From: Bacteroidota bacterium
GTDB taxonomy: Bacteria > Bacteroidota > Bacteroidia > Cytophagales > Spirosomataceae
Assembly: GCA_020161355.1 (NCBI GenBank)
Contig: JAIUOF010000010.1
Location: 111,571-175,570 of the forward strand
DNA: 64,000 nucleotides
Direction of reading: 5' to 3'
Shown here: positions 27,409-36,014 of the stretch, in pieces
Numbering within the stretch: the stretch's first letter is position 1
Layout: the number at the start of each line of letters is the position of its first letter
The notes under the pieces: generated by a model
Seen by the model: only the letters and a program-made list of their open reading frames with translations
Told to the model about the DNA's origin: nothing
The model's database searches: none
Position numbers and translations under genes: made by a program

Positions 27409-28623
27409 ATGATAAAAAACTTCATTTTTACAACAAGCTTGTTATTTGTTGTGGCTTATAACAGTGCATTTTCTCAAAATGACCTATCAAAAGCCAATAA
27501 ACTTGCCCAAAAATATATCATAGTTGATGGTCATGTAGATCTACCCTACAGGCTGAAGGTTAAGAACTTTAGGATGGAAAAAGAGTTTGTGGGGATTCCA
27601 ATCGCAAGTCAAACTGGTGATTTTGATTATAATCGTGCAAAAAAAGGGGGATTAGATGCTCCGATCATGTCGATTTATATTCCCGCAAGTTATGAACCGG
27701 CTGATGCTCAAAAGCTTGCTGATTCACTTATTAATATGGTTGAGTATATTTCAGCAGAAAATCCGGGCTATTTTCAGGTGGCAAAAAGCCCAAAAGATAT
27801 TTCGAAAATAGTAAAACAAGGCAAAATAGCCTTGCCGATGGGTATGGAAAATGGCTCTCCGATAATATCAACCTCTGATGTGGCTGCATACAGAGCCAAG
27901 GGCATTAGTTATATCACCCTTTGTCATGGTAAAGATAATCGTATTTGTGACTCCAGCTATGACACCACTGGCACCTGGAAAGGTTTGAGCCCATTTGGAA
28001 GGGAGGTTGTGCAAGCCATGGCCAATGAAGGAATCATGATTGATGTGTCTCATATTTCTGACAATTCATTTTATCAGGTTATTGAAATGGCTCCTGTACC
28101 GGTCATTGCGTCACATTCTTCTTCCAGATTTTATACGCCTGATTTTCAAAGGAATATGTCTGACGATATGGTTAAAAAATTGGCTAAAAATGGTGGTGTA
28201 ATAATGATAAATTTTGGTTCGACTTTTCTTTCCAATGAAGTGACAGAATACCGTAAAAGTCTTCAATCCGAAATCAAAAAGATATTAGACGAAAAAGGTG
28301 TTAAGCCAAGGTCAGATGAAGCAGAAGCTATCATGGATGAGTTTTTTGCAAAGCATCCACTAGCTTTTACTGATGTCAAAAAAGTTGCAGATCATATTGA
28401 TCATGTACGTTCTTTAGCGGGAATAGATCATATTGGCTTAGGATCTGATTTTGATGGAGTTGGCAATAGCCTGCCCACCGGCCTCAAAGATGTAGCTGAT
28501 TACCCCAATCTTATTGCGGAGCTATTGAGTAGGGGATATTCAGACAAAGACATTCAGAAAATCTGTTCAGGCAATGTTTTCCGAGTTTGGAATAAGGTTT
28601 TGGCTTATGCCGAAAAGCATTAA
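27409..28623 (+). CDS. Membrane dipeptidase (peptidase family M19), exported
   Basis: A 404-residue zinc dipeptidase with signal peptide (cut near SAFSQ). Metal ligands of the renal-dipeptidase fold are visible: His42 and Asp44 (VDGHVDLPYR), the bridging Glu in GMENGSPI, His in MIDVSHISD and in VIASHSSSRF, and the GLGSDFDGVG Asp. It probably degrades peptides, including D-containing ones from peptidoglycan, in the periplasm. Length is typical. Confidence 0.93.
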   Translation: MIKNFIFTTSLLFVVAYNSAFSQNDLSKANKLAQKYIIVDGHVDLPYRLKVKNFRMEKEFVGIPIASQTGDFDYNRAKKGGLDAPIMSIYIPASYEPADAQKLADSLINMVEYISAENPGYFQVAKSPKDISKIVKQGKIALPMGMENGSPIISTSDVAAYRAKGISYITLCHGKDNRICDSSYDTTGTWKGLSPFGREVVQAMANEGIMIDVSHISDNSFYQVIEMAPVPVIASHSSSRFYTPDFQRNMSDDMVKKLAKNGGVIMINFGSTFLSNEVTEYRKSLQSEIKKILDEKGVKPRSDEAEAIMDEFFAKHPLAFTDVKKVADHIDHVRSLAGIDHIGLGSDFDGVGNSLPTGLKDVADYPNLIAELLSRGYSDKDIQKICSGNVFRVWNKVLAYAEKH

Positions 28624-28663
28624 GACATTCATCAGGAACTCAAAAATCCCAATAATCGTAGTT

Positions 28664-28712
28664 ATTGCCTATTGCCTATTGCCTATTGCCTATTGCCTAT
28701 TGCCTATTGCCT
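28664..28712. repeat. Perfect heptanucleotide tandem array (ATTGCCT)7
   Basis: Seven exact copies of ATTGCCT between the M19 gene and the GH13 gene, ending 14 bases before the GH13 start codon. The period is not a multiple of three. It lies where the GH13 promoter should be. Confidence 0.95.
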
Positions 28713-28726
28713 AAAATTGTAACTTC

Positions 28727-30208
28727 TTGAACAACAACCAAACTCCCCGGGTTTTTTACGAAATTTTTGTTCGCTCTTATTGTGATTCCAATCGTGATGG
28801 TATCGGAGACCTCAATGGTATTACTTCCAAACTTGACTATCTCCTTGAATTGGGCGTAGAAGGAATCTGGCTTACCCCATTTTGCAAGTCAAACTCCTAT
28901 CATAAATATGATGTGATTGATTATAAGTCTGTCGATCCTGAATACGGGAGTATGGAAGATCTCGAAAGACTGATTCATGAAGCTCATAAGAGGGGAATTA
29001 AGGTTTTGTTTGACTTTGTAATAAACCATACCAGTAGTAGCCACAGGTGGTTCCTGGAAGCTAAAAAGGGGAAAGATAATCCATTCAGAAATTATTATTA
29101 CTGGATGAACCCGGAAGAAATCAAAAAGAGGGGCATAGAAAAAAGACGGGAAACCGCTGATAGTCAGGAAACTCAACCCTGGCATTGGGTGAAAAAAGGG
29201 GAAGAGGAAAAGTATTATGGGTTGTTTTGGAGCGAAATGCCTGACCTTAATATGGATAATCCTGCGGTAAGAAATGAAATTTATGAAATAGGCAGATTTT
29301 GGTTGGAAAAAGGAATTGACGGTTTCAGGATGGATGCCGCCAAACATATTTATCCAGACTGGGAAGTAAATAAAGCTCATGATTTTTGGGTCGAATTCCG
29401 CAAAAAGATGGAGGCCATAAAGTCGGATGTTTATATAGTGGGTGAGGTTTGGACTTCTGCCGAAAAAATTGCTCCATTTTTCAGGGGATTAAAAGCCAAT
29501 TTTAATTTTGATCTGGCATTTGCCATTCAGGACATTGTAAAAACAGGCAAAGTGGAGAAAGATATTGTGAAGATGCTCTTGAGAAATTATAGAATATTTT
29601 CAAAAGAAAACCCGGATTTCATTGATGCCACGATGCTTACTAATCACGACCAAAACCGTATTGGAAGCATAGCTGAGGGCAATATTGACAAACTGAAAGT
29701 GGCAGCAAGTTTGCTGCTGACATTGCCCGGTAACCCATATTTGTATTATGGAGAAGAACTCGGGATGAAAGGAACCAAGCCCGATGAGAATATCAGGGAG
29801 GCTTTTCAATGGAACAGCCGTTTTGAGGATCATGAACGCACCAATTGGCGAAAACCTAAATTTAATTCAGATTCAAAAACTACCCCTTTACGTTTTCAGC
29901 GTGAGGATTCTGGCTCTTTGTTTAATTTTTACAAAAAACTGATACAAATAAGAAAGGAGATTCCTGCACTTGCTCAAATTAGCCCTCCAAATCTGAAGCA
30001 TTCAGATATTAATCATCCTCAAATAGTCTCTTTTATCCGTCCTCATGCTGAAGGGGATGTACTTGTTATCCAAAATGTAAGTGACAAAAATGTGATTCTG
30101 GATTTTAAATTTCAGCTAAAACAAGAGATTTTTTCGAATAAAAATCTGGAAATAAAATCCCAAAAGCTTCATCTTCCTGCCTATGGATTAGGGATTTATT
30201 TGTTGTGA
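28727..30208 (+). CDS. GH13 alpha-amylase/alpha-glucosidase
   Basis: A 493-residue cytoplasmic GH13 enzyme (no signal peptide). The start is a TTG; an in-frame stop lies at 28712-28714 and the GH13 core begins at once (RVFYEIFVRSYCDSNRDGIGDLNG), so no later start fits. Conserved regions: DFVINHTS (I), GFRMDAAKH with nucleophile Asp203 (II), IVGEVWTS with acid/base Glu240 (III), LTNHDQNR with Asp308 (IV). The NRDGIGDLNG signature and the lack of a secretion signal point to oligosaccharide or trehalose/maltose processing rather than starch outside the cell. A heptamer array precedes it. Confidence 0.92.
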   Translation: MNNNQTPRVFYEIFVRSYCDSNRDGIGDLNGITSKLDYLLELGVEGIWLTPFCKSNSYHKYDVIDYKSVDPEYGSMEDLERLIHEAHKRGIKVLFDFVINHTSSSHRWFLEAKKGKDNPFRNYYYWMNPEEIKKRGIEKRRETADSQETQPWHWVKKGEEEKYYGLFWSEMPDLNMDNPAVRNEIYEIGRFWLEKGIDGFRMDAAKHIYPDWEVNKAHDFWVEFRKKMEAIKSDVYIVGEVWTSAEKIAPFFRGLKANFNFDLAFAIQDIVKTGKVEKDIVKMLLRNYRIFSKENPDFIDATMLTNHDQNRIGSIAEGNIDKLKVAASLLLTLPGNPYLYYGEELGMKGTKPDENIREAFQWNSRFEDHERTNWRKPKFNSDSKTTPLRFQREDSGSLFNFYKKLIQIRKEIPALAQISPPNLKHSDINHPQIVSFIRPHAEGDVLVIQNVSDKNVILDFKFQLKQEIFSNKNLEIKSQKLHLPAYGLGIYLL

Positions 30209-30275
30209 TGAAATTTGGCTCAAGCCAATTGTTCTTCCTCCATTACTTAATCTCCAGCTAAAGCTGGAGGGAATT
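30208..30275 (+). repeat. Type-A REP-like unit, copy 1 (68 bp)
   Basis: Contains two short palindromes: TTGGCT-CA-AGCCAA (30215-30228) and CTCCAGCT-AA-AGCTGGAG (30252-30269). It differs at two positions from the copy at 31157-31224 downstream of the transposase. It starts at the last base of the GH13 stop codon. Confidence 0.9.
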
Positions 30276-30285
30276 ATTTTAATTA

Positions 30286-30355
30286 AATAGAAATGGGCTT
30301 TAGCCCATTTGATAATTAAATATCAGCATGAATATAAGGGCTTTAGCCCAAATAT
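30286..30355 (-). repeat. Type-B REP-like unit, reverse orientation, copy 1
   Basis: Holds the perfect inverted repeat AAATGGGCT-TT-AGCCCATTT (30291-30310) and GGGCT-TT-AGCCC (30338-30349), spaced 27 bases. Read on the minus strand the loops are AA and the layout matches type A. Confidence 0.85.
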
Positions 30356-30379
30356 TGTTTGGAAAAATTTTATGTGAAA

Positions 30380-30448
30380 GATTTGGCTAAAGCCAATAAT
30401 TTTGTTCTTTTTCTTTCTTCTATCTCCAGCTAAAGCTGGAGGCAATTT
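30380..30448 (+). repeat. Type-A REP-like unit, diverged copy
   Basis: TTGGCT-AA-AGCCAA (30383-30396) and CTCCAGCT-AA-AGCTGGAG (30424-30441), both perfect palindromes, with a diverged pyrimidine-rich spacer of 27 bases. A half type-B arm (GAAATGGGCT, about 30469-30478) follows. Confidence 0.85.
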
Positions 30449-30594
30449 ATAGTTTTTTTTGTTAAATTGAAATGGGCTATAATCTAAAGTTATTTAAAAA
30501 AAAAGATGAATTTGAAATTACCTTTTGTCAAAATATGCCTAGATTCTATCTCTTATTCATTTCAAGCTTTGGGCTATTTTTATTTATAAATTTC

Positions 30595-30664
30595 AATAGA
30601 AACGGGCTTTAGCCCATTTACTTATTATGAAATCAAGAAAATCAGGGCTTTAAGCCAAATATTT
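30595..30664 (-). repeat. Type-B REP-like unit, reverse orientation, copy 2
   Basis: GGGCT-TT-AGCCC (30604-30615) and a decayed GGCTT-T-AAGCC (30646-30656), about 50 bases before the transposase start codon. Confidence 0.8.
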
Positions 30665-30716
30665 CTTTTGTCAATGAAATTCTCTTATTATTTTCGATGA
30701 ATAAACACAGCCAATT

Positions 30717-31160
30717 ATGCCATACATAAAAGTTTATATACATTTTGTTTGGAGTACAAAGAACAGGATTCCTTATTTAAATACTAAAGAAATCAGAAGG
30801 AAGGTTTGGAATCACATTTTTCTTAATGCACGAGAGAAAGAAATATTTGTAGATTCTGTAAATGGGTACTCTGATCACTGTCATTGCCTTATTTCACTCG
30901 GAGTCAATCAGAACATCCAAAAAATCATGCAACTTATTAAAGGGGAATCGTCTTATTGGATCAACAAAGAGAAAATTATTGGAAATACTAAATTTGAGTG
31001 GCAGGAAGAGTATTTTGCTGTTTCAGTTTCGGAATCAATGATTGGGGTAGTTCGGAATTATATCAAAAATCAGGAAGAACATCATGGGAAAAGGACTTTT
31101 CAAGAAGAATATGAGGAATTTATTAGCAAATATGGATTTGAAAGATTTGCAGATAAATGA
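30717..31160 (+). CDS. IS200/IS605-type Y1 transposase (TnpA/RAYT-like)
   Basis: A 147-residue HUH single-strand transposase. His54 and His56 form the HUH metal motif (YSDHCHCLISL), and Tyr115 in VVRNYIKNQEEHH is the expected nucleophile. The N-terminal KVYIHFVWSTKNRIPYL and C-terminal TFQEEYEEFISKYGF are typical of the Bacteroidota branch. The protein cuts and joins single-stranded DNA at hairpins. It appears intact. Palindromic units on both sides are likely its substrates. Confidence 0.9.
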   Translation: MPYIKVYIHFVWSTKNRIPYLNTKEIRRKVWNHIFLNAREKEIFVDSVNGYSDHCHCLISLGVNQNIQKIMQLIKGESSYWINKEKIIGNTKFEWQEEYFAVSVSESMIGVVRNYIKNQEEHHGKRTFQEEYEEFISKYGFERFADK

Positions 31161-31224
31161 AATTTGGCCAAAGCCAATTGTTCTTCCTCCATTACTTAAT
31201 CTCCAGCTAAAGCTGGAGGGAATT
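31157..31224 (+). repeat. Type-A REP-like unit, copy 2 (68 bp)
   Basis: Nearly identical to 30208-30275 (two differences, both in the first palindrome: TTGGC-CAAA-GCCAA, 31164-31177). The second palindrome is at 31201-31218. The transposase stop codon TGA lies inside the unit. Confidence 0.9.
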
Positions 31225-31265
31225 TTTTTGTATATAACTTGAATGGCCTTTCGTCCGATATTTTA

Positions 31266-31320
31266 TAAAAAAACCGGAAAATGAAATTCATATATAATCT
31301 CAATCTCCGGTTTTTTTTTT
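31266..31320 (-). terminator. Hairpin terminator of fabD, possibly bidirectional
   Basis: Arms AAACCGGA (31271-31278) and TCCGGTTT (31306-31313) with a long AT-rich loop; T-run on both strands. Confidence 0.6.
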
Positions 31321-31332
31321 ATTCTTTAAAAA

Positions 31333-32217
31333 TTAAACTCCCGCGGTCTCGGCTTCCGGGGCGATTTTTTTCACCAATCCTTGTAAAACTTTACCAGGGC
31401 CACATTCCACAAATTTTGTAGCTCCATCGGCAACCATGTGTTGTACACTTTGGGTCCATTTCACCGGTGCGGTCAACTGGTGAATCAAATTAAGTTTAAT
31501 ATGATTCACATCCGAAGAAGGCTTTGCGTTTACATTTTGGTAAATCGGACAGGATGGTGTATTAAAAGTCGTATTTTCAATTGCCTCAGCGAGTTCTTCG
31601 CGAGCAGGTTCCATAAAAGGTGAGTGAAACGCTCCACCCACTTGAAGTACCAAAGCTCTTTTTGCACCGGCTTCCTTCATTTTTTCGCAAGCCACATTGA
31701 TTCCTTCCACACTCCCGGAAATCACCAACTGGCCGGGACAATTGTAGTTGGCCGGAACCACTACTTCATGAGTGTCTTTATGTACCTGATGACAAACCTC
31801 CTCCACTTTTTCATCAGAAAGATTCAAAACTGCGGCCATGGTTGAAGGTACGATTTCGCACGCTTTCTGCATAGCTGCAGCACGTTTTGCTACCAGTTTT
31901 AGTCCATCTTCAAACGAAAGAGCCCCGGCAGCTACCAATGCCGAAAACTCGCCAAGCGAGTGGCCGGCAACCATATCAGGCTTAAAATCTTCGATAGTAG
32001 AAGCCAATATCACTGAATGTAGAAATATCGCTGGCTGCGTAACATTGGTTTGTTTGAGTTCCTCATCGGTGCCTTCAAACATTATTTTGGTAATATCAAA
32101 TCCTAAAATTTCATTCGCTTTGTCAAATAATTCTTTGGCTTTTGGATTGGTTTCGTAGAGTTCCTTCCCCATACCACTGAACTGGGCACCTTGTCCCGGA
32201 AAAACGTATGCTGTCAT
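31333..32217 (-). CDS. fabD: Malonyl-CoA:ACP transacylase
   Basis: About 294 residues from the ATG at 32217; an in-frame TTG at 32238 lies inside the promoter element and is not used. FabD features: YVFPGQGAQFSGMGKEL, nucleophile Ser87 in GHSLGEFSALVAAG, VVVPANYNCPGQLVISGS, and the GGAFHSPFM catalytic His. It loads malonyl groups onto acyl carrier protein for fatty-acid synthesis. No other fab gene is adjacent. Confidence 0.95.
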   Translation of the reverse strand: MTAYVFPGQGAQFSGMGKELYETNPKAKELFDKANEILGFDITKIMFEGTDEELKQTNVTQPAIFLHSVILASTIEDFKPDMVAGHSLGEFSALVAAGALSFEDGLKLVAKRAAAMQKACEIVPSTMAAVLNLSDEKVEEVCHQVHKDTHEVVVPANYNCPGQLVISGSVEGINVACEKMKEAGAKRALVLQVGGAFHSPFMEPAREELAEAIENTTFNTPSCPIYQNVNAKPSSDVNHIKLNLIHQLTAPVKWTQSVQHMVADGATKFVECGPGKVLQGLVKKIAPEAETAGV

Positions 32218-32234
32218 ATATTGGTTATTTTTTT

Positions 32235-32243
32235 GCAAAATTA
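32235..32243 (-). promoter_or_regulatory. -7 promoter element of fabD
   Basis: TAATTTTGC on the minus strand, perfect TAnnTTTGC match, 18 bases before the fabD ATG. Confidence 0.55.
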
Positions 32244-32275
32244 AGAAATAGGTTTGGCTAAAAAATGTAAGCTAA

Positions 32276-32307
32276 CAAAAAAGACGCATCTTTTGGAATG
32301 CGTCTTT
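32276..32307 (-). terminator. Terminator of the OmpH-like gene
   Basis: Arms AAAGACGCAT (32280-32289) and ATGCGTCTTT (32298-32307), ten pairs, followed on the minus strand by a T-run. Confidence 0.85.
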
Positions 32308-32328
32308 AAACGTTTAATACTAAGAATA

Positions 32329-32925
32329 TCATTTTTTAGAGGTAGTATCTGCTGCTGCAGGCTTATCTCCTGATTTTTTGTATTCTTCATTCAGGCCTTT
32401 CAATACATCCTGAGTAATGTCGAGGTCTTCTTTGGCATATAATACCCCACCACCTTTTGAATATCCAATAACCATGTCATATTTGTCTCCGGCATTGTAT
32501 TTTTTCAGATAGTCATGGATTTTACTCAAAAGTTCATCAGTTTTTTTAGCTTGCTCTTGTTGTAAATTTCCTGCAGCATTATCTCTGAAAAGCATAATAT
32601 CCTGCTCTTTTTTCTGTAATGCCAATTGAGTAGAGCGAGCTTGTTCTTCAGATACACCACCCGCTTGTACTCTTCTTTGAAACAATGCGACTTCATTTTG
32701 GAATGACTGACTTCTTTTGGCCAGATCATTTTCCAAAGTAAAACTCTTGTTCTCAAATTCTTTGATTACATCTTTATAATAATCATAGTTATTCAGAAGG
32801 GTGTCGGTATTTACATATACAATTCTTCCTGAAGGTTGTCCGGTAGTTTTTCCGGCTCCGGCGTTTTCTTTACAAGCTGTGAAAGCCAGTGAAACGCCTA
32901 AAACTAAAGCGATAATTTTTTTCAT
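32329..32925 (-). CDS. OmpH/Skp-family lipoprotein
   Basis: A 198-residue protein with a lipobox at LAFTAC and the OmpH (Skp) domain: RIVYVNTDTLLNNYDYYKDVIKEFENK, then a long coiled-coil tentacle region (LAKRSQSFQNEVALFQRRVQAG), and MVIGYSKGGGVLYAKEDLDITQDVLKGLNEEYKK at the end. Skp proteins chaperone unfolded outer-membrane proteins in the periplasm. The Cys suggests a membrane-tethered form. The C-terminal tail is Ala/Asp/Thr/Lys-rich and disordered. Confidence 0.9.
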   Translation of the reverse strand: MKKIIALVLGVSLAFTACKENAGAGKTTGQPSGRIVYVNTDTLLNNYDYYKDVIKEFENKSFTLENDLAKRSQSFQNEVALFQRRVQAGGVSEEQARSTQLALQKKEQDIMLFRDNAAGNLQQEQAKKTDELLSKIHDYLKKYNAGDKYDMVIGYSKGGGVLYAKEDLDITQDVLKGLNEEYKKSGDKPAAADTTSKK

Positions 32926-32951
32926 TAATGTTTATTTTTCCGATTGAAGGT

Positions 32952-32960
32952 GCAAATATA
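32952..32960 (-). promoter_or_regulatory. -7 promoter element of the OmpH-like gene
   Basis: TATATTTGC on the minus strand, perfect TAnnTTTGC match, 27 bases before the ATG. Confidence 0.55.
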
Positions 32961-33029
32961 AGTAATTATCCTTCAAAATGTTTAAGGCAAAGATTATTGG
33001 TTTTTTAAGTGTTCTTAAATCAATTTCTC

Positions 33030-33392
33030 TCAATGAATCCTGAAATATCTCCTCAATTGTACTCCTGCTGTGCCTGAGATAGCCCCGATAGTGGAAGCTA
33101 TCAAAGTCATTATTGAAAAAACAAAAACTGTTTTGGGTATTTTTGATAGGAAACCGACTCCACCAGTAAACAAATCAGCGATTTTATCAGTAAGATTTAC
33201 TTCTGAAACAATATTAAGATAAGTGGCATAACCAATCCAAAGTGTCACCACCGCTGCTGCGGAAATCGAAGCTGCTTCTTTAATGTTTTTGGCTTTCCAC
33301 CAGCTCAACCCCAGTGCCACCGGGGCAATTATCCACCAGGGAAGAAATATAGAAAGTAGTCCGCCAATTACGATTATCAATATATATAACAT
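33030..33392 (-). CDS. Small integral membrane protein, unknown
   Basis: A 120-residue protein with three or four hydrophobic segments (residues ~2-33, ~42-63, ~88-108) and short basic ends (RRYFRIH). I do not recognise a family. The start codon is one base after the stop of the penicillin-acylase-like gene, so it is the second gene of that operon. Confidence 0.65.
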   Translation of the reverse strand: MLYILIIVIGGLLSIFLPWWIIAPVALGLSWWKAKNIKEAASISAAAVVTLWIGYATYLNIVSEVNLTDKIADLFTGGVGFLSKIPKTVFVFSIMTLIASTIGAISGTAGVQLRRYFRIH

Positions 33393-33393
33393 C

Positions 33394-35844
33394 TTATTTT
33401 TTGGGTTTAATGGTTAGCGTTTTTTCTAATTTGGGGTGCTTTTCATCGGCATTTTTTAAGTAAACCAAAGTATCTAGTTTTCCTGCAGCCCATTTATCAA
33501 TCATATTGTCGTAATATTTGCTTCCAGGGTTTCCTGATTGTCCACCGGGATACAATCCAAATGCTCTGGGCCAGTTTTTGTCGAGTTCTACTACCATTCT
33601 CCAGGAAGGTCCATGGGTTTCAGAGGTGGCATTTACTTCTCCTTTTCCACCTCCATTCATCACGCCTGTGCGTGAAAAACTCGCAAAGGCAGGTACCAGA
33701 TGTTTGATAGTAGTATTTTTTACCTTACTCCATGCCCAGGTTTCTGAATTTATCGGCCCATTTTTCAGTGTTAAACTGTCAAGTGTTGCGGCAAAACTTC
33801 CGACAATTATGTCGTTTATGGTTTCTTCTTTTTCCCGGGTATTTTTGTTGTCAAACCATTTGGCCTTGGGTTCTTTTAGTATCATTTCAAATGTACGGTC
33901 TTCGGTAGGATGCATCATGTAGCTTTTTACAGGAAACTCATCTTCCCAAATCCAGTCTCCCAGTTCCCGCATCCATCTTTCGTATATAGTTGCTCCTACT
34001 GCGTCCGGATCGTTCTTCATATTCCATTTTTGTAATATTTCTCTGGCTACCGCAACTTTTGGATCATCAGAAACTTGTAAAATAGGTAATAATCCGGGTA
34101 AAATCCTACGTGCAGCCACATTGAAATTGTCGTTTTGCAGCTCTCTGAGGCTATCTGCATTGGCGTTTTTCATGGCAGTGAGCCGCTCATTGATTCTTAC
34201 TGCCCGATTTGAAGCCGCAAATTTCCATCCCAAATAATAAGGATAGCTAAGATCAGCCGGAAACTGGTTAGCAGAACTCACAAAGCCTCTTGGTGGGTTT
34301 TTAACGGTAGGGTTTTGTTCTGCCGGAATATACCCCTGCCAATCGTTTTCAGGTTTTGAGCCATCTAATAAAAACTTACCTTGTTGTTGCCATTTAAGTG
34401 GTAGTTTACCATTGGGTGTGATCGAAATATCATTTTGATTAGATGCAAAAATAAAATTCTGGGCAGGTGCCGAATAGTAAGTTAAGGCTTTACGATAGTC
34501 ATCATAATTTTTAGCCCGGTTAAGATAATAAAACACCATTAGGTCTGAGTCATCGGAGTAATTTCCGATCCACCGCATCGCATGTCCTGCAGGAGCATTT
34601 TTGTTAAAATTCGTTTCTTTGGAAGTATTGTACACAATTGGGCCATGATGGGTGTACATTAGGGTATCTTTAATTACTTTTCCCGATTTTAGTTTAAACT
34701 CTTCGATATATTTGATTACCGGCATCCATTTTTCTTTATATCTGTAATGTGTTTTTTCGGAATTGTTGAAATTCAATTGATAAAAATCCATCACATCGCT
34801 TCCCACATTGGTTACCCCCCAGGCCACATCTTTATTGAAGCCAATCACAATGCCCGGGCAGCCCGGCAATGCCACTCCATATACGTTCATATCAGGCGTA
34901 GTCAGCTGCATTTGATACCAGATGGACGGCAAAGTAAGCCCCAGGTGAGGGTCGTTGGCCAAAATAGGTAGTCCCGTTGCCGATTTAGCTCCACCAACAG
35001 CCCAGTTGTTTGATCCTATTTCCGGAGCCGGGGAGGGAATATTAACCAATACTTTATTCTCTTTTCTTTCTACCATGATACTTGATGGAGAAGCAATTTT
35101 TTTAGCTTCGAAGTTCCAGGGTGTGCCCACCGGGATAGTAGGCGATTCCACCACCGGATAGTTGGGAAACAAATCTTTAACTACTTCCAGTCCATATTGG
35201 TCAGCTACGTTGGTAATCCTGAAATCATCACTTCCTCCATTGAGCGTATTACGCATGTTCATGAGCATCAAAATGGTTTTGTAAGGAGACCATTCCTTAG
35301 GACCATAACCCAGAATTTTGTATTCCAGGGGGTAATTTTTATAATCCAATTGCCGTATATAGGCATTTACCCCGTTGGTAAATGATTTCAAAACACTACT
35401 TGAGATAGGGTCAGTTTCCAGTTTTTTTGCAATTTCTCTGGCTGTTCTGGCCATACCCAGCCGCCGATTGTACCTGTCATATTCCAGGGCTTTTTCACCT
35501 ACTACCTCAGTCAGCCTGCCCGAAGCCACCAAAGTATAGAACTCCATCTGCCAGATACGATCTTTGGCCATTACATATCCCTGTGTAAAGTACAGGTCTT
35601 CGTCGTTTTTGGCAAAAATATGAGGAACACGATTGATGTCATATTCTACTTTTACTTCTTCTTTAATGCCTTGTAGTTCCAGCTCACCATTAGCAATGGG
35701 GGCTTTGGATTCCGTATTTTGTAAAAATCCTTCGAACGGGCTAAAGAGCCTACCCAGGGGAGGCAGTTGACCCATAGGTTTGTGAAGCAGATATATCAGC
35801 AAAACCATAAGCAGGTATCCACTGAAATGTTTGATAAATTTCAT
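33394..35844 (-). CDS. Penicillin acylase family (Ntn-hydrolase) protein
   Basis: An 816-residue S45 peptidase-type Ntn-hydrolase with an N-terminal signal/anchor (residues ~8-22). The autocatalytic cleavage site and nucleophile are Ser278 in EIGSNNWAVGGAKS, giving an alpha chain of about 255 and a beta chain of about 540 residues. The beta chain shows ANDPHLGLTLPSIWYQM and GVALPGCPGIVIGFNKDVAWGVTN. Such enzymes cleave amide bonds of N-acyl compounds, for example acyl-homoserine lactones or beta-lactams; the real substrate is unknown. Confidence 0.92.
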   Translation of the reverse strand: MKFIKHFSGYLLMVLLIYLLHKPMGQLPPLGRLFSPFEGFLQNTESKAPIANGELELQGIKEEVKVEYDINRVPHIFAKNDEDLYFTQGYVMAKDRIWQMEFYTLVASGRLTEVVGEKALEYDRYNRRLGMARTAREIAKKLETDPISSSVLKSFTNGVNAYIRQLDYKNYPLEYKILGYGPKEWSPYKTILMLMNMRNTLNGGSDDFRITNVADQYGLEVVKDLFPNYPVVESPTIPVGTPWNFEAKKIASPSSIMVERKENKVLVNIPSPAPEIGSNNWAVGGAKSATGLPILANDPHLGLTLPSIWYQMQLTTPDMNVYGVALPGCPGIVIGFNKDVAWGVTNVGSDVMDFYQLNFNNSEKTHYRYKEKWMPVIKYIEEFKLKSGKVIKDTLMYTHHGPIVYNTSKETNFNKNAPAGHAMRWIGNYSDDSDLMVFYYLNRAKNYDDYRKALTYYSAPAQNFIFASNQNDISITPNGKLPLKWQQQGKFLLDGSKPENDWQGYIPAEQNPTVKNPPRGFVSSANQFPADLSYPYYLGWKFAASNRAVRINERLTAMKNANADSLRELQNDNFNVAARRILPGLLPILQVSDDPKVAVAREILQKWNMKNDPDAVGATIYERWMRELGDWIWEDEFPVKSYMMHPTEDRTFEMILKEPKAKWFDNKNTREKEETINDIIVGSFAATLDSLTLKNGPINSETWAWSKVKNTTIKHLVPAFASFSRTGVMNGGGKGEVNATSETHGPSWRMVVELDKNWPRAFGLYPGGQSGNPGSKYYDNMIDKWAAGKLDTLVYLKNADEKHPKLEKTLTIKPKK

Positions 35845-35956
35845 AGTTTGTTATAGAGCTTTTTTTCGAAATATATAAAAATAGTTTAACAATTAAGGGT
35901 TTTAATTGTGATATTTTTAGAAAGTAATCAAAATTTTATTTGGGAACATGTTTAAA

Positions 35957-35991
35957 CTAAAAAAGCCTTGAAAATTCAAAATTTCAAGGCT
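35957..35991 (-). terminator. Terminator of the DUF4301 gene
   Basis: Arms AGCCTTGAAA (35964-35973) and TTTCAAGGCT (35982-35991), ten pairs, followed by T-run on the minus strand. Confidence 0.85.
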
Positions 35992-36014
35992 CAATAGAAA
36001 ATATTTTTCACCAA

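Larger units (their letters stand above)
30208..31224 (+). mobile_element. RAYT-like transposase with flanking REP/BIME-like palindromes
   Basis: One IS200-type Y1 transposase gene is enclosed by two near-identical 68-bp palindromic units in direct orientation, with four more related palindromic units or half-units upstream of it. No TnpB gene, no target-site duplication and no long terminal inverted repeats are seen. This is the arrangement of REP-associated tyrosine transposases rather than of an ordinary insertion sequence; the assignment is an inference from layout. Confidence 0.6.

Noticed and set aside
30208..31224. CRISPR array
   Set aside because: The repeats are palindromic, unevenly spaced and in both orientations, spacers are related to one another, and no cas gene is present.
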